Source: Desulfamplus sp.
GTDB lineage: Bacteria; Desulfobacterota; Desulfobacteria; Desulfobacterales; Desulfobacteraceae
Length of the DNA: 56,030 nt
Assembly (NCBI GenBank): GCA_015232555.1
Contig: JADFZJ010000026.1
Span: 1-56,030 of the forward strand
Reading direction: 5' to 3'
Within the stretch, counting starts at the first letter, position 1. Each line of letters starts with the position of its first letter. The notes below the pieces were generated by a model that was given only the letters and a program-made list of their open reading frames with translations, was not told the DNA's origin and made no database searches. Shown here one piece after another: positions 35,206 to 43,451 of this stretch. The position numbers were made by a program, and so were the translations under genes.

Positions 35206-35281
35206 TGGTGGGTCGTACTGGACTCGAACCAGTGACTCTCTACTTAAAAGGCAGATACTCTACCGACTGAGTTAACGACCC
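35206..35281 (-). tRNA. tRNA-Lys (UUU)
   Basis: Reverse-strand cloverleaf starting GGGTCGTTAACTCAG and ending CGACCC-A-CCA, with CCA encoded (35206-35208). The anticodon loop is CTTTTAA, anticodon TTT. T arm is GTTCGAGTC. It is first in a Lys-Glu tRNA pair. Confidence 0.95.
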
Positions 35282-35439
35282 TCAAAAATACAAAGCGTAT
35301 TTACACAATTACCTTGTAGGTGTCAACTCTTTTTTTTCACAGACTCTAATTCATCATTCAGGAGTTTTAATTCAATAATAATTGTAGCAAAGTTGTTCAT
35401 GTTTTTATGATTACGTATAGTCTTAAAGTGGGCGGGCTA

Positions 35440-36291
35440 TTAAGAGTAATCATAAACCCCTTTGCCCGTCTTTCTCCCAAATTTTCCAGCTCTAACCAAT
35501 TTTTTCAAATATGGAGCAGGCATATACTTATCGCCCATCTCTTTGTGCATCCCTTCCATAACACGGAGCATAGTGTCAAGACCAACAAGATCAGCCAGTG
35601 CAAGAGGACCAATTGGGTGGTTGCAGCCAAGAACCATTCCTTTGTCAATATCCTCAGCAGAGGCAACGCCTTCTCCTAAAACATAGAACGCCTCGTTTAT
35701 CATTGGACATAAAATTCTGTTGACGGCAAATGCAGGTGCTTCATCAACAATAATAACTTCTTTGCCAAGATTTTTACCCCACTGTTTTGCAATCTCAAGA
35801 GTTTGGTCAGATGTCTGTTGTCCTTTAATTATCTCAAGAAGTTTCATCACTGGAACTGGATTGAAAAAGTGAGTGCCAATAAATTTTTCAGGGCGATCAG
35901 TTACAGCAGCAAGCTCAGTGATGCTTAATCCTGATGTGTTTGTAAAAAATAGGCAGTGAGCAGGCACAATTTTAGCAAGATCAGTATATACCTTCTTTTT
36001 AACTTCCATAACCTCAATTATAACTTCAACAACAGCATCAGCACCAGTAGCAGCCTCTTCTAAAGAGATTGTAGGCTTAATTCTTGATAAAATTGCGTCC
36101 ATTTCATCTTGAGCCATCTTCCCTTTTTTAACGCCTTTCTCAAGATTCTTTTTTATTGTTGACATTCCTCCATCAACAAAACGCTGTTCTATATCTCTTA
36201 AAGAGACTTCATATCCTGCCTGTGCACAGATTTGAGCAATACCATTGCCCATAAGTCCAGCACCCAATACACATACTTTTTTAATTTCCAT
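35440..36291 (-). CDS. 3-hydroxybutyryl-CoA dehydrogenase
   Basis: A 283-residue NAD-dependent 3-hydroxyacyl-CoA dehydrogenase, oxidising 3-hydroxyacyl-CoA to 3-ketoacyl-CoA (or the reverse) in the cytoplasm. The Rossmann dinucleotide motif is [20 protein letters not shown] (about 8-27). Catalytic region: [14 protein letters not shown], then [17 protein letters not shown] with the active His. The C-terminal domain has [31 protein letters not shown] and the final [12 protein letters not shown]. Length is exactly that of Hbd/PaaH. It is the last gene of the beta-oxidation run. Its final codons form one arm of a 10-bp inverted repeat (35405-35455). Confidence 0.95.
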   Translation of the reverse strand: MEIKKVCVLGAGLMGNGIAQICAQAGYEVSLRDIEQRFVDGGMSTIKKNLEKGVKKGKMAQDEMDAILSRIKPTISLEEAATGADAVVEVIIEVMEVKKKVYTDLAKIVPAHCLFFTNTSGLSITELAAVTDRPEKFIGTHFFNPVPVMKLLEIIKGQQTSDQTLEIAKQWGKNLGKEVIIVDEAPAFAVNRILCPMINEAFYVLGEGVASAEDIDKGMVLGCNHPIGPLALADLVGLDTMLRVMEGMHKEMGDKYMPAPYLKKLVRAGKFGRKTGKGVYDYS

Positions 36292-36370
36292 TAATTCTTT
36301 CCTTATCTTAATTATTTATATTCTTTTTACCGTTTGGATGGTTTGTTAATTCCTAATTGGACCTCTATTT

Positions 36371-38023
36371 TTAAAAAATATCTTTATAACTCTCTCTCAT
36401 ATTTCTTTTCAATATTTTCCCTGTAGGGGTTTTGGGAAGTTCATCAACAAATATGATCTTTTTGGGTATCTTGAACGAAGAGAGTTTTGCCTTGCAGTGG
36501 GTCATCATCTCCTCTTCAGTAACTGTTTTCCCTGCTTTAAGTTTTATAACTGCAGCCACCGCTTCTATCCATTTGGGATGGCTGATTCCTACAACTGCAA
36601 CCTCCTCAACATCAGGATGGAGATATACTGCCTCTTCCACTTCTCTTGAAGCAACATTTTCTCCACCAGTTTTAATCATATCTTTTTTGCGATCCACAAC
36701 AGTTATATAACGATCTTTATCAAGAACACCCAAATCACCTGAGTGAAACCAGCCGCCTTTCATGGCATTTTCGGTCTTATCAGGCTCTTTGAAATACATG
36801 GTCATAACGTGAGCACCTCTACCACATATCTCTCCTGGTATATCAACCTCTGTTACGGAGTTTCCATCATTATCCTCAATTCTTGACTCCATGTGCAGTC
36901 CAGCCATACCAGCAGCACCTATTTTGGACATTGCATCTTCTGCCTTCAATATGGTGTGATATGGAGCAAGCTCTGTCTGTCCATAGTAGTTATAGACTCC
37001 TGCTTTGGGGAATTTCTCAAGCAGCTCTCTTAAAATCTCACGAGGCATAATAGATGCACCATAGTAACATTTGCGAAGAGTTGAGAGATCGTATTTAGAA
37101 AAATCAGGATGTCGCAGCATTCCAATCCAGACAGTAGGAGGAGCAAAGAACATGGTTGCTTTGTATTTCTCGATATTTTGAAGAATAAGAGCTATGTTTG
37201 GTCCCATAAAAATGTTAGTGCCGCCCAACCAAAAGATAGGATTCATAAACACATCACGCTGGGCACAATGGTAAATTGGAAGTGCATTGATATTAACATC
37301 GCTGCTCTCATATTTTCCGTCAATAATGCAGCCCATATATTCAGCAATAAGAGATTGGTTGCTTATTATAACGCCTTTAGGAAGAGATTCTGTTCCGCTT
37401 GTGTAGGTCATCTGAACAGGGTCTTCAATTCTCAATACAATATCGGGTGCAGTTTTAGGATATTTTTTATACCAATTATCAAAATCAATAAATTTATCTT
37501 TATCTGGAGACGGCTTGTTTTCGCCCTGATTTGACCAAATAACAGTTTTGACAGATGGCATCTTCTCAAGAACACTTGCAACCTGTGGATAAAGAGAGTC
37601 TTCAATAATAAAGACTTTGCTTTCAGAGTGGTTGATGCAGTAGGCTATATCATCACCGCCGAGCAGATAATTGACTGCAAGATAGATTGCACCAGCTTTT
37701 GCACAGCCCATCCATGTGAGAACATGATGATGTGTGTTGTGTGCAAGAATGGCTACTCTGTCATATTTTTTAATTCCTAAATCAACAAGGGCATTTGCTA
37801 CTTGATTGCACTCATCTTCAAGTTCAGAATAGGTACGGACAATATCATTAAAGATAAGACCATTTTTATCTGGAAAGTGGTAAGCAGTTCTTCGGAGCAT
37901 ATCTGCGATAACCCATCGATTAATGGCATTATTTCGCTCCATTATAAAATCAATGTTCTCCTTGTTGATAACGCTGTATCTCTCTTTGTCCTGCTTAGAA
38001 AGCGGTAATGCTGAACTTGACAT
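36371..38023 (-). CDS. Acyl-CoA ligase (AMP-forming)
   Basis: A 550-residue ANL enzyme that would convert a free acid to acyl-CoA with ATP. Motifs: MTYTSGTESLPKGVIISN (P-loop; the usual TTG is TES, a mild oddity), YYGQTELAPYH, GWFHSGDLG, DRKKDMIKTGGENVASREVE and the catalytic C-terminal KTPTGKILKRNMRE. Closest in style to crotonobetaine/long-chain/benzoate-type CoA ligases; the substrate is not readable. A strong terminator-like hairpin lies just upstream (38076-38122), so it may depend on read-through from the thiolase or on its own promoter. Confidence 0.9.
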   Translation of the reverse strand: MSSSALPLSKQDKERYSVINKENIDFIMERNNAINRWVIADMLRRTAYHFPDKNGLIFNDIVRTYSELEDECNQVANALVDLGIKKYDRVAILAHNTHHHVLTWMGCAKAGAIYLAVNYLLGGDDIAYCINHSESKVFIIEDSLYPQVASVLEKMPSVKTVIWSNQGENKPSPDKDKFIDFDNWYKKYPKTAPDIVLRIEDPVQMTYTSGTESLPKGVIISNQSLIAEYMGCIIDGKYESSDVNINALPIYHCAQRDVFMNPIFWLGGTNIFMGPNIALILQNIEKYKATMFFAPPTVWIGMLRHPDFSKYDLSTLRKCYYGASIMPREILRELLEKFPKAGVYNYYGQTELAPYHTILKAEDAMSKIGAAGMAGLHMESRIEDNDGNSVTEVDIPGEICGRGAHVMTMYFKEPDKTENAMKGGWFHSGDLGVLDKDRYITVVDRKKDMIKTGGENVASREVEEAVYLHPDVEEVAVVGISHPKWIEAVAAVIKLKAGKTVTEEEMMTHCKAKLSSFKIPKKIIFVDELPKTPTGKILKRNMRESYKDIF

Positions 38024-38075
38024 GCCTTGTCTCCTTATTTGATATTATTTGTTAGTTTGAAAAAAATTAATTCCA

Positions 38076-38122
38076 ACAAAAAAAATAAAAAGCAGGGAAA
38101 TCATGTTATGTCCCCTGCTTTT
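38076..38122 (-). terminator. Rho-independent terminator after the thiolase gene
   Basis: Read on the minus strand, AAAAGCAGGG (38122-38113) pairs with CCCTGCTTTT (38097-38088) and is followed by TATTTTTTTTG. Stem, loop and T-run are all present, so it should end or sharply reduce transcription between the thiolase and ligase genes. Confidence 0.8.
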
Positions 38123-38129
38123 GTAAAAA

Positions 38130-39380
38130 CTACATCATCTCTATTGCACAAGCCATTGAAACTCCGCCACCGCCGCAGAGGGTTGCCATTCCTAAACTCT
38201 TTTTTCTCTGCTTCATGGCATGGATAAGTGTTACCATGACCCTGCAACCGGTTGAACCTACAGGGTGACCAAGACCGATACCTGAGCCATTGACGTTTGT
38301 AATCTCTCTGTTAAGTCCAAGCTCTCTTTCACAGCCGATATACTGTGCAGCAAACGCCTCATTCACCTCAATTAGTTCAAAATCGTTCAATGCGAGTGAG
38401 TTTCTCTCTAAAAGATTTTTAACAGCAGGCACAGGAGAGAGTCCCATGATGGTTGGATGACATGCACCAATTCCAGTTGCTTTTATTCTTGCAATCGGCT
38501 TGAGTCCAAGCTCTTTTGCCTTTTCTGCTGACATGATTATCATGGCTGAAGAGCCGTCATTGATTCCGCTTGAGTTGCCAGCAGTAACTTTTCCTGTTTT
38601 TGGAATAAAACCAGGTGGAAGTTTTGAAAGCTGCTCCATAGTTATTCCTGGTTTGAAATGTTCGTCTTTATCAAAAATAATAGGAGCTTTTTTCTTTTGT
38701 GGAATCTCAACTGGCACAATCTCCTCTTTAAATGAGCCGTCATTTGTCGCCCGTTCTGCATTGTTATGGCTTCTGAGTGCCACCTCGTCCATCTCTTCTC
38801 TTGATATTTCATGCTTTTGGGCAATAAATTCTGCTGTGTGTCCCATTATGTAAGGTTTACCAATAAAAAGGCTTGCTGGTGCTTCAGATGTATTTAAAGG
38901 TGCATCTTCGCCAAATGGAAGAAGGTGGGAACCACAGTGAAGAGCATGAATCATTGCATCGACAAACTGCTGATCTTGAAGGCGGCACCCCCATCTTGCA
39001 TTGGGTACTGTGTAGGGAACTCCTGACATGTGCTCTACACCACCGGCTAAAATAATATCAGCCATTCCAGCTTGAATCATTGCCATTCCTGAAATAGTAG
39101 CTTCCATACCAGAAATACAGACACGGTTTATAGTAACTGCTGGTACCGTATCTGGTATTCCAGCCATTAAAGCAGCTACTCGTGTAACGTTAAGGGTGTC
39201 ATGATGCTCTAAACAGCAGCCATATCTAACATCATCAATCATTGAAGGGTCAATTCCTGCTCTTTTTATTGCCTCCTTCATGGTTATGCTGGCAAGGTAT
39301 GCACCATTCAAATCTTTAAGAGTTCCACCAAACGAGCCAATAGCAGTTCTACAAGCTGAAACAATAACTACATCTTTCAT
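38130..39380 (-). CDS. Acetyl-CoA C-acyltransferase (thiolase)
   Basis: About 416 residues. The chosen start is the second ATG (MKDVVIVSACRT), placed 8 bases after GAGG; the ATG two codons earlier is only 2 bases from it. The enzyme cleaves 3-ketoacyl-CoA with CoA. The acyl-enzyme cysteine is C88 in NRVCISGMEA. The later motifs are NEAFAAQYIGCER, NGSGIGLGHPVGSTGCR (the His base) and CGGGGVSMACAIE (the second Cys). Full length and intact. It sits between acyl-CoA dehydrogenase and ligase in the same orientation. Confidence 0.94.
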   Translation of the reverse strand: MKDVVIVSACRTAIGSFGGTLKDLNGAYLASITMKEAIKRAGIDPSMIDDVRYGCCLEHHDTLNVTRVAALMAGIPDTVPAVTINRVCISGMEATISGMAMIQAGMADIILAGGVEHMSGVPYTVPNARWGCRLQDQQFVDAMIHALHCGSHLLPFGEDAPLNTSEAPASLFIGKPYIMGHTAEFIAQKHEISREEMDEVALRSHNNAERATNDGSFKEEIVPVEIPQKKKAPIIFDKDEHFKPGITMEQLSKLPPGFIPKTGKVTAGNSSGINDGSSAMIIMSAEKAKELGLKPIARIKATGIGACHPTIMGLSPVPAVKNLLERNSLALNDFELIEVNEAFAAQYIGCERELGLNREITNVNGSGIGLGHPVGSTGCRVMVTLIHAMKQRKKSLGMATLCGGGGVSMACAIEMM

Positions 39381-39470
39381 TATCATATCCTCAAAATTAA
39401 AGTTTTATATTATTTTATTAACTCAACTCTTCCCCTTCATTTTTCAAGGAAAGGGATAAAATAGCTAAAG

Positions 39471-41285
39471 TTATCTCGGACCAAAAGAGTCCTCTTCTAT
39501 ATCAATAACAGCAGTATCACATAACATAATAACATTCATCTTTCCAATAGAAACAGGCAAAACAGAGTTGATGTAAAACTGGGCACTTTTTAGCTGACCC
39601 TCATAGAACGCAGTATCTTTACTCTGTGGTTTGTTTTTAAGCTGTTCTGTTGCAATAACTGCTCTCCACAAGAGCATCCAAGCCATAATAGTGTCGCCTG
39701 TAACATCAAGAAACGGGTGAGCATTTGCAAAAGCCTTCAAAACTTCGCCAGCTCTCATTTTCTCTAATAAACTTTGCCCAACCTCTTTTAATTTGGAAAC
39801 ATTCAGTTCAAGCCTGTCTGCCAAATTTTTAAGAGTAGGCAGCTCTTTTGCACTATCAATTGTCTTTTGTACTTCATCTAATAAATTTGTAAAAGCCTGA
39901 CCCTTGTTAAGACCAAGTTTTCGACCTAAAAGGTCCATAGCCTGAATTCCATTTGTGCCTTCGTATATCTGTGTGATTTTGCAGTCTCTTAAAAGCTGCT
40001 CTTGAGGATACTCTTTTGTAAATCCATATCCGCCAAAAACTTGAACTCCAAGGCTGCACATCTCAAAAGCTCTGTCAGTAACATAACCTTTTGCAACTGG
40101 AATCAAAACATCAATAAGCCCTTGATATCTTGCCTTATCTTCTGGAGTTTTACTCAGCTTTACCATATCTTCCATAAAACCAGTGTAAAAAAGAATACTT
40201 CTCATCGCTTCGGAAGTTGATTTCATTGTGAGCAATATACGTCTGATATCAGGGTGGCGGATAATTGGAACACCTGTGGCATTTTTATCTGTCTCGGTTA
40301 GGCTTCTGCCCTGAACCCTGTCTCTTGCATAATTCAAAGCGTTTAGATATGAAGCAGATGCACATGCAAACCCCTGCATTCCAACATGAAGACGTGCTTC
40401 GTTCATCATTACAAACATGGCACTCATTCCTTTGTTCGCCTGCCCTAAAAGAGTTCCTCTGCACACACCTTTGCTGCCAAGAGCAATTGAACAGGTCGGG
40501 CTGCCGTGAATACCCATCTTCTCTTCAATTCCTGTACAGACAATATCATTGCGTTCCCCTAAAGAGCCATCATCATTTACCCAAATCTTAGGAACAAGAA
40601 ACAGTGATATCCCACCAGTACCAGCAGGAGCACCCTCTATTCTTGCAAGAACAGGATGGATAATGTTAGGCACAAGATCGGTCTCGCCGCTTGAGATAAA
40701 TATTTTGTTACCCGTTATCGAATATGTGCCGTCTCCGTTATCCACAGCTTTTGTGGTCAATGCTCCAACATCAGAACCAGCTTCAGGCTCTGTTAAAAGC
40801 ATTGAGCCTCCCCACTCGCCTGAATACATCTTTTTGAGAAAAAGGTTTTTCTGTTTGTCTGTACCAAATTTTTCAACAAGTTTTCCAGCACCATGAGCCA
40901 AAATGTTGTGGAGCATAAACGGGTAATTAGAGCCGTTAAAGTAGTTGTTTGCAGCCAAAGCCACAGTTGCAGGCATACCCTGTCCTCCCCATTTGGGGTC
41001 ATCACTCATGGCAATCCAGCCGCCCTCTCTAAACAGTTTGTATGCCTTGTGAAATGATTTTGGAACATTCACAACACCATTTTCAAACTTACAACCCTCC
41101 TCATCACCCTCTTTTAAAAGAGGAAAAAGCTCTTTAAGTGCAAGATTTCTTGCCTCAGAGACCACCATATCTATTGTCTTTTTATTAAAATCTGCAAACC
41201 CTTCGTATTTGCTTAAACTCTCAACTTTTAACTGCTCATGTATAACAAAATCCACGTCTCTTCTGTCTGCGACTACTTGTGCCAT
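39471..41285 (-). CDS. Acyl-CoA dehydrogenase, long form
   Basis: A 604-residue FAD enzyme introducing an alpha-beta double bond into acyl-CoA, passing electrons to ETF. It has the long-form layout: an N-terminal extension (about 1-75), a dehydrogenase core with LLTEPEAGSDVGAL (about 167) and NKIFISSGE, and the catalytic glutamate E442 in IYEGTNGIQAMDLLGRKL. The C-terminal extension of about 130 residues matches the 'acyl-CoA dehydrogenase C-terminal' family. It is the first gene of the operon, behind a sigma-54 promoter (41405-41418). ETF genes are not in the window. Confidence 0.94.
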   Translation of the reverse strand: MAQVVADRRDVDFVIHEQLKVESLSKYEGFADFNKKTIDMVVSEARNLALKELFPLLKEGDEEGCKFENGVVNVPKSFHKAYKLFREGGWIAMSDDPKWGGQGMPATVALAANNYFNGSNYPFMLHNILAHGAGKLVEKFGTDKQKNLFLKKMYSGEWGGSMLLTEPEAGSDVGALTTKAVDNGDGTYSITGNKIFISSGETDLVPNIIHPVLARIEGAPAGTGGISLFLVPKIWVNDDGSLGERNDIVCTGIEEKMGIHGSPTCSIALGSKGVCRGTLLGQANKGMSAMFVMMNEARLHVGMQGFACASASYLNALNYARDRVQGRSLTETDKNATGVPIIRHPDIRRILLTMKSTSEAMRSILFYTGFMEDMVKLSKTPEDKARYQGLIDVLIPVAKGYVTDRAFEMCSLGVQVFGGYGFTKEYPQEQLLRDCKITQIYEGTNGIQAMDLLGRKLGLNKGQAFTNLLDEVQKTIDSAKELPTLKNLADRLELNVSKLKEVGQSLLEKMRAGEVLKAFANAHPFLDVTGDTIMAWMLLWRAVIATEQLKNKPQSKDTAFYEGQLKSAQFYINSVLPVSIGKMNVIMLCDTAVIDIEEDSFGPR

Positions 41286-41404
41286 ATTATTATCCCCTTA
41301 CACCTAATTTAGTTTTGATAAAATATCTTGAAAAATTACGAATTATATCTAACCATTTAAAATATTTAAAACTTTAACTAATTTATAAAAACAAAATTAT
41401 AGAA

Positions 41405-41418
41405 GCAAAAAAAATGCC
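41405..41418 (-). promoter_or_regulatory. Sigma-54 (-24/-12) promoter for the acyl-CoA dehydrogenase operon
   Basis: On the minus strand the sequence reads ATGGCATTTTTTTTGCTTCT. GG and GC are separated by exactly 10 bases, and both boxes are close to consensus (TGGCA and TTGC). Expected transcription start is near 41393, about 108 bases before the ATG. An RpoN-dependent activator gene is divergent from it, which strongly supports the call. Confidence 0.82.
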
Positions 41419-41488
41419 ATACTAATAAAGATTATAAAAACAAATAGTTATAAATCTTTCTATATTTTTCTGTGCTATAGTGAAGAAA

Positions 41489-41539
41489 ATACTGTCCTAT
41501 AGTCCGGTTTATGTGTAAAACTGGACTATAGGACAGTAT
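41489..41539. promoter_or_regulatory. Large palindrome, candidate enhancer (UAS) for the divergent sigma-54 activator
   Basis: Left arm 41489-41510 and right arm 41518-41539 are 22 bases each with one mismatch, around the 7-base spacer ATGTGTA. The core is ACTGTCCTATAGTCC. Its centre lies about 120 bp upstream of the inferred start of the dehydrogenase operon and about 145 bp before the activator gene, the usual distance for an enhancer-binding-protein site. Being between divergent genes, it cannot be a simple terminator of either. Confidence 0.7.
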
Positions 41540-41540
41540 C

Positions 41541-41620
41541 AATAAAATAATTAGAATATTAACTTTGTTCATATTCAAAGAATAAAATAATAGAATATTG
41601 ACTTTGATAGTATCCAAATA
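41541..41620. repeat. Two tandem 40-bp repeats in the divergent control region
   Basis: Unit 1 is 41541-41580 and unit 2 is 41581-41620. Both begin AATAAAATAA and share (T)AGAATATT, ACTTTG and a TAT(T/C)CAAA end, with a single-base gap. Forty bases is close to four helical turns, so bound proteins would lie on the same face. The region may hold operator copies or the activator gene's own promoter (TTGACT in unit 2). Confidence 0.7.
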
Positions 41621-41657
41621 AAATAGAGTATCATAAAAAACATAAGGGCTAAAAATC

Positions 41658-43301
41658 ATGCTATTAGATGAAAAAGATTTCTTCAGAGAGGCAACTTTCA
41701 AAATATGCGGAAGCCTTGAGATTGAGAGGGCTTTGCATCAATGTCTTTTGTACATCCGCCAGTTTATCCCAGCAGATCAGATGGGTTTTCATGTATATCA
41801 TCGGGACGCTGGAGTTGTTGAAACTGTTGCGTATGCTACTCCTGAAGCTGGAAAAATCATGTCAGTAAAGATAAAACTGAGTCAACAGGCAATTATGCAG
41901 ATTGAAGCACAGCGTTCTGTCAGGATAAGGCTAATTGATAGGCTTGCAGATGATCCAGTTGCCTCGCCTGTTGCTCAAAGAATGAACGCATTAGAGCTGT
42001 CTGCTGTGGTTCTTGACCTTGTGCTTGATAGAACAATGCTTGGTGTCTTTTCAGTTTTTAATAATGGAAAAGAGAAATTTTCTCAAGAGCATGTCAATCT
42101 TTTAAAACTTCTGAGCAAACCTTGTGCAATTGCATTGACCAACAGCTTAAGGTACAGAGAACTTAAAAACCTTAAAGAGATGCTTGCTGATGACAATCGA
42201 TATCTACAAGAGGAGTTGAACAGAATTTCAGGTGAAAAGGTTATAGGTGCAGAAAATGGGTTAAAAGATGTAATGCGTATGGTTCATCAAGTTGCCCCGC
42301 TTGACAGCCCTGTTCTGCTGCTTGGAGAGACTGGAACAGGAAAAGAGGTCATTGCCAATGCAATTTACCATCTCTCTTTACGTAAAGATCGCCCATTTAT
42401 TAAGGTAAATTGCGGTGCTATTCCAGCCTCACTTATTGACAGCGAGCTTTTCGGATATGAAAAAGGTGCATTTACAGGGGCTGTTAATACAAAAAGAGGA
42501 CGAATTGAGCGTGCTCAAGGCGGAACTCTATTTTTAGATGAGATAGGAGAGCTTTCAAAAGATGCCCAGATTCGCCTTTTGCGTGTCCTTCAAACAAAGG
42601 AGATTGACAGAGTTGGGGGAAGAGAAACCATAAAGATAAATATAAGAGTTATTGCAGCAACTCACAGAAATCTTGAGGAGATGATGCACCAGAAAAAATT
42701 CAGGGCAGATCTCTTTTTCAGGCTCAGAGTCTTTCCAATCACAATTCCTCCATTACGAGAGAGGCAAGAGGATATCCCTGATCTTGTCCACCATTTTATC
42801 TTAAAAAAGTCGGGTGAAATGAAACGTGCTGTAATTCCTAAACCCTCTATTGAAGCAATGGAACGTCTTATGAGTTACCACTGGCCCGGTAATATCAGGG
42901 AGCTTGAAAATTTAGTTGAACGTTCACTTATACTTGAGCAGGGAGAGCATCTTTTTTTCAAGGAAATCGGCGGCGTTGGAGAAAATTTATCTATATTAGA
43001 GAGTCATGATTTTAAAGATAAAGATAATAAGCAACAAGCAAAAAATGATGAACAAGTCAGAAGTGATGAAAAGCAAATCTTTTTGCAATCGGAAAATCAA
43101 ATTGCTTCAGAGAAACAACTCGCTTCGCTTGATCGGGCAGTCTCAGATCATATCAACAAGGCACTTGAAATTTGCAATGGAAGAGTAGAGGGAGAAAAAG
43201 GGGCTGCTAAGTTACTTCATATCAACCCATCTACTTTAAGAAAAAGGATGAAAAAACTTGGAATTACGTCTGGACGAAAAAACAGACCAAAAAACAGTTG
43301 A
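41658..43301 (+). CDS. GAF-domain sigma-54-dependent transcriptional activator
   Basis: A 547-residue enhancer-binding protein. An N-terminal GAF-type sensor spans about 15-170 ([18 protein letters not shown]), followed by a helical linker. The AAA+ domain has Walker [13 protein letters not shown] (G223), the sigma-54 contact loop GAFTGA (270-275), Walker [10 protein letters not shown] and [12 protein letters not shown], with PGNIRELEN near its end. A charged linker (about 450-490) leads to a Fis-type helix-turn-helix, [20 protein letters not shown]. No receiver domain, so it likely senses a small ligand such as an acyl-CoA or acid. Divergent from the beta-oxidation operon and its -24/-12 promoter, which is its obvious target. 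Confidence 0.93.
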   Translation: MLLDEKDFFREATFKICGSLEIERALHQCLLYIRQFIPADQMGFHVYHRDAGVVETVAYATPEAGKIMSVKIKLSQQAIMQIEAQRSVRIRLIDRLADDPVASPVAQRMNALELSAVVLDLVLDRTMLGVFSVFNNGKEKFSQEHVNLLKLLSKPCAIALTNSLRYRELKNLKEMLADDNRYLQEELNRISGEKVIGAENGLKDVMRMVHQVAPLDSPVLLLGETGTGKEVIANAIYHLSLRKDRPFIKVNCGAIPASLIDSELFGYEKGAFTGAVNTKRGRIERAQGGTLFLDEIGELSKDAQIRLLRVLQTKEIDRVGGRETIKINIRVIAATHRNLEEMMHQKKFRADLFFRLRVFPITIPPLRERQEDIPDLVHHFILKKSGEMKRAVIPKPSIEAMERLMSYHWPGNIRELENLVERSLILEQGEHLFFKEIGGVGENLSILESHDFKDKDNKQQAKNDEQVRSDEKQIFLQSENQIASEKQLASLDRAVSDHINKALEICNGRVEGEKGAAKLLHINPSTLRKRMKKLGITSGRKNRPKNS

Positions 43302-43451
43302 CTTTCAAGTTGTTTTTTATTGACAAGATTCCAGAACTCTTTTAAAGGTAAATCATACTAATAAGGTATGGATATACTTTATTATGCTCCCTCCTAATAA
43401 TTTAAGGTAGAAAAACCGTCAAATTTCATGATTCAACAAGAGGAAATAACC

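Noticed and set aside
35405-35455. 10-bp inverted repeat TTATGATTAC/GTAATCATAA at the 3' end of the hydroxyacyl dehydrogenase gene
   Set aside because: The long loop and absence of a T-run make a terminator unlikely; one arm is coding sequence.
41432-41701. 89-codon minus-strand ORF in the divergent control region
   Set aside because: It is made of the palindrome and tandem AT repeats, with no ribosome site or protein-like composition.
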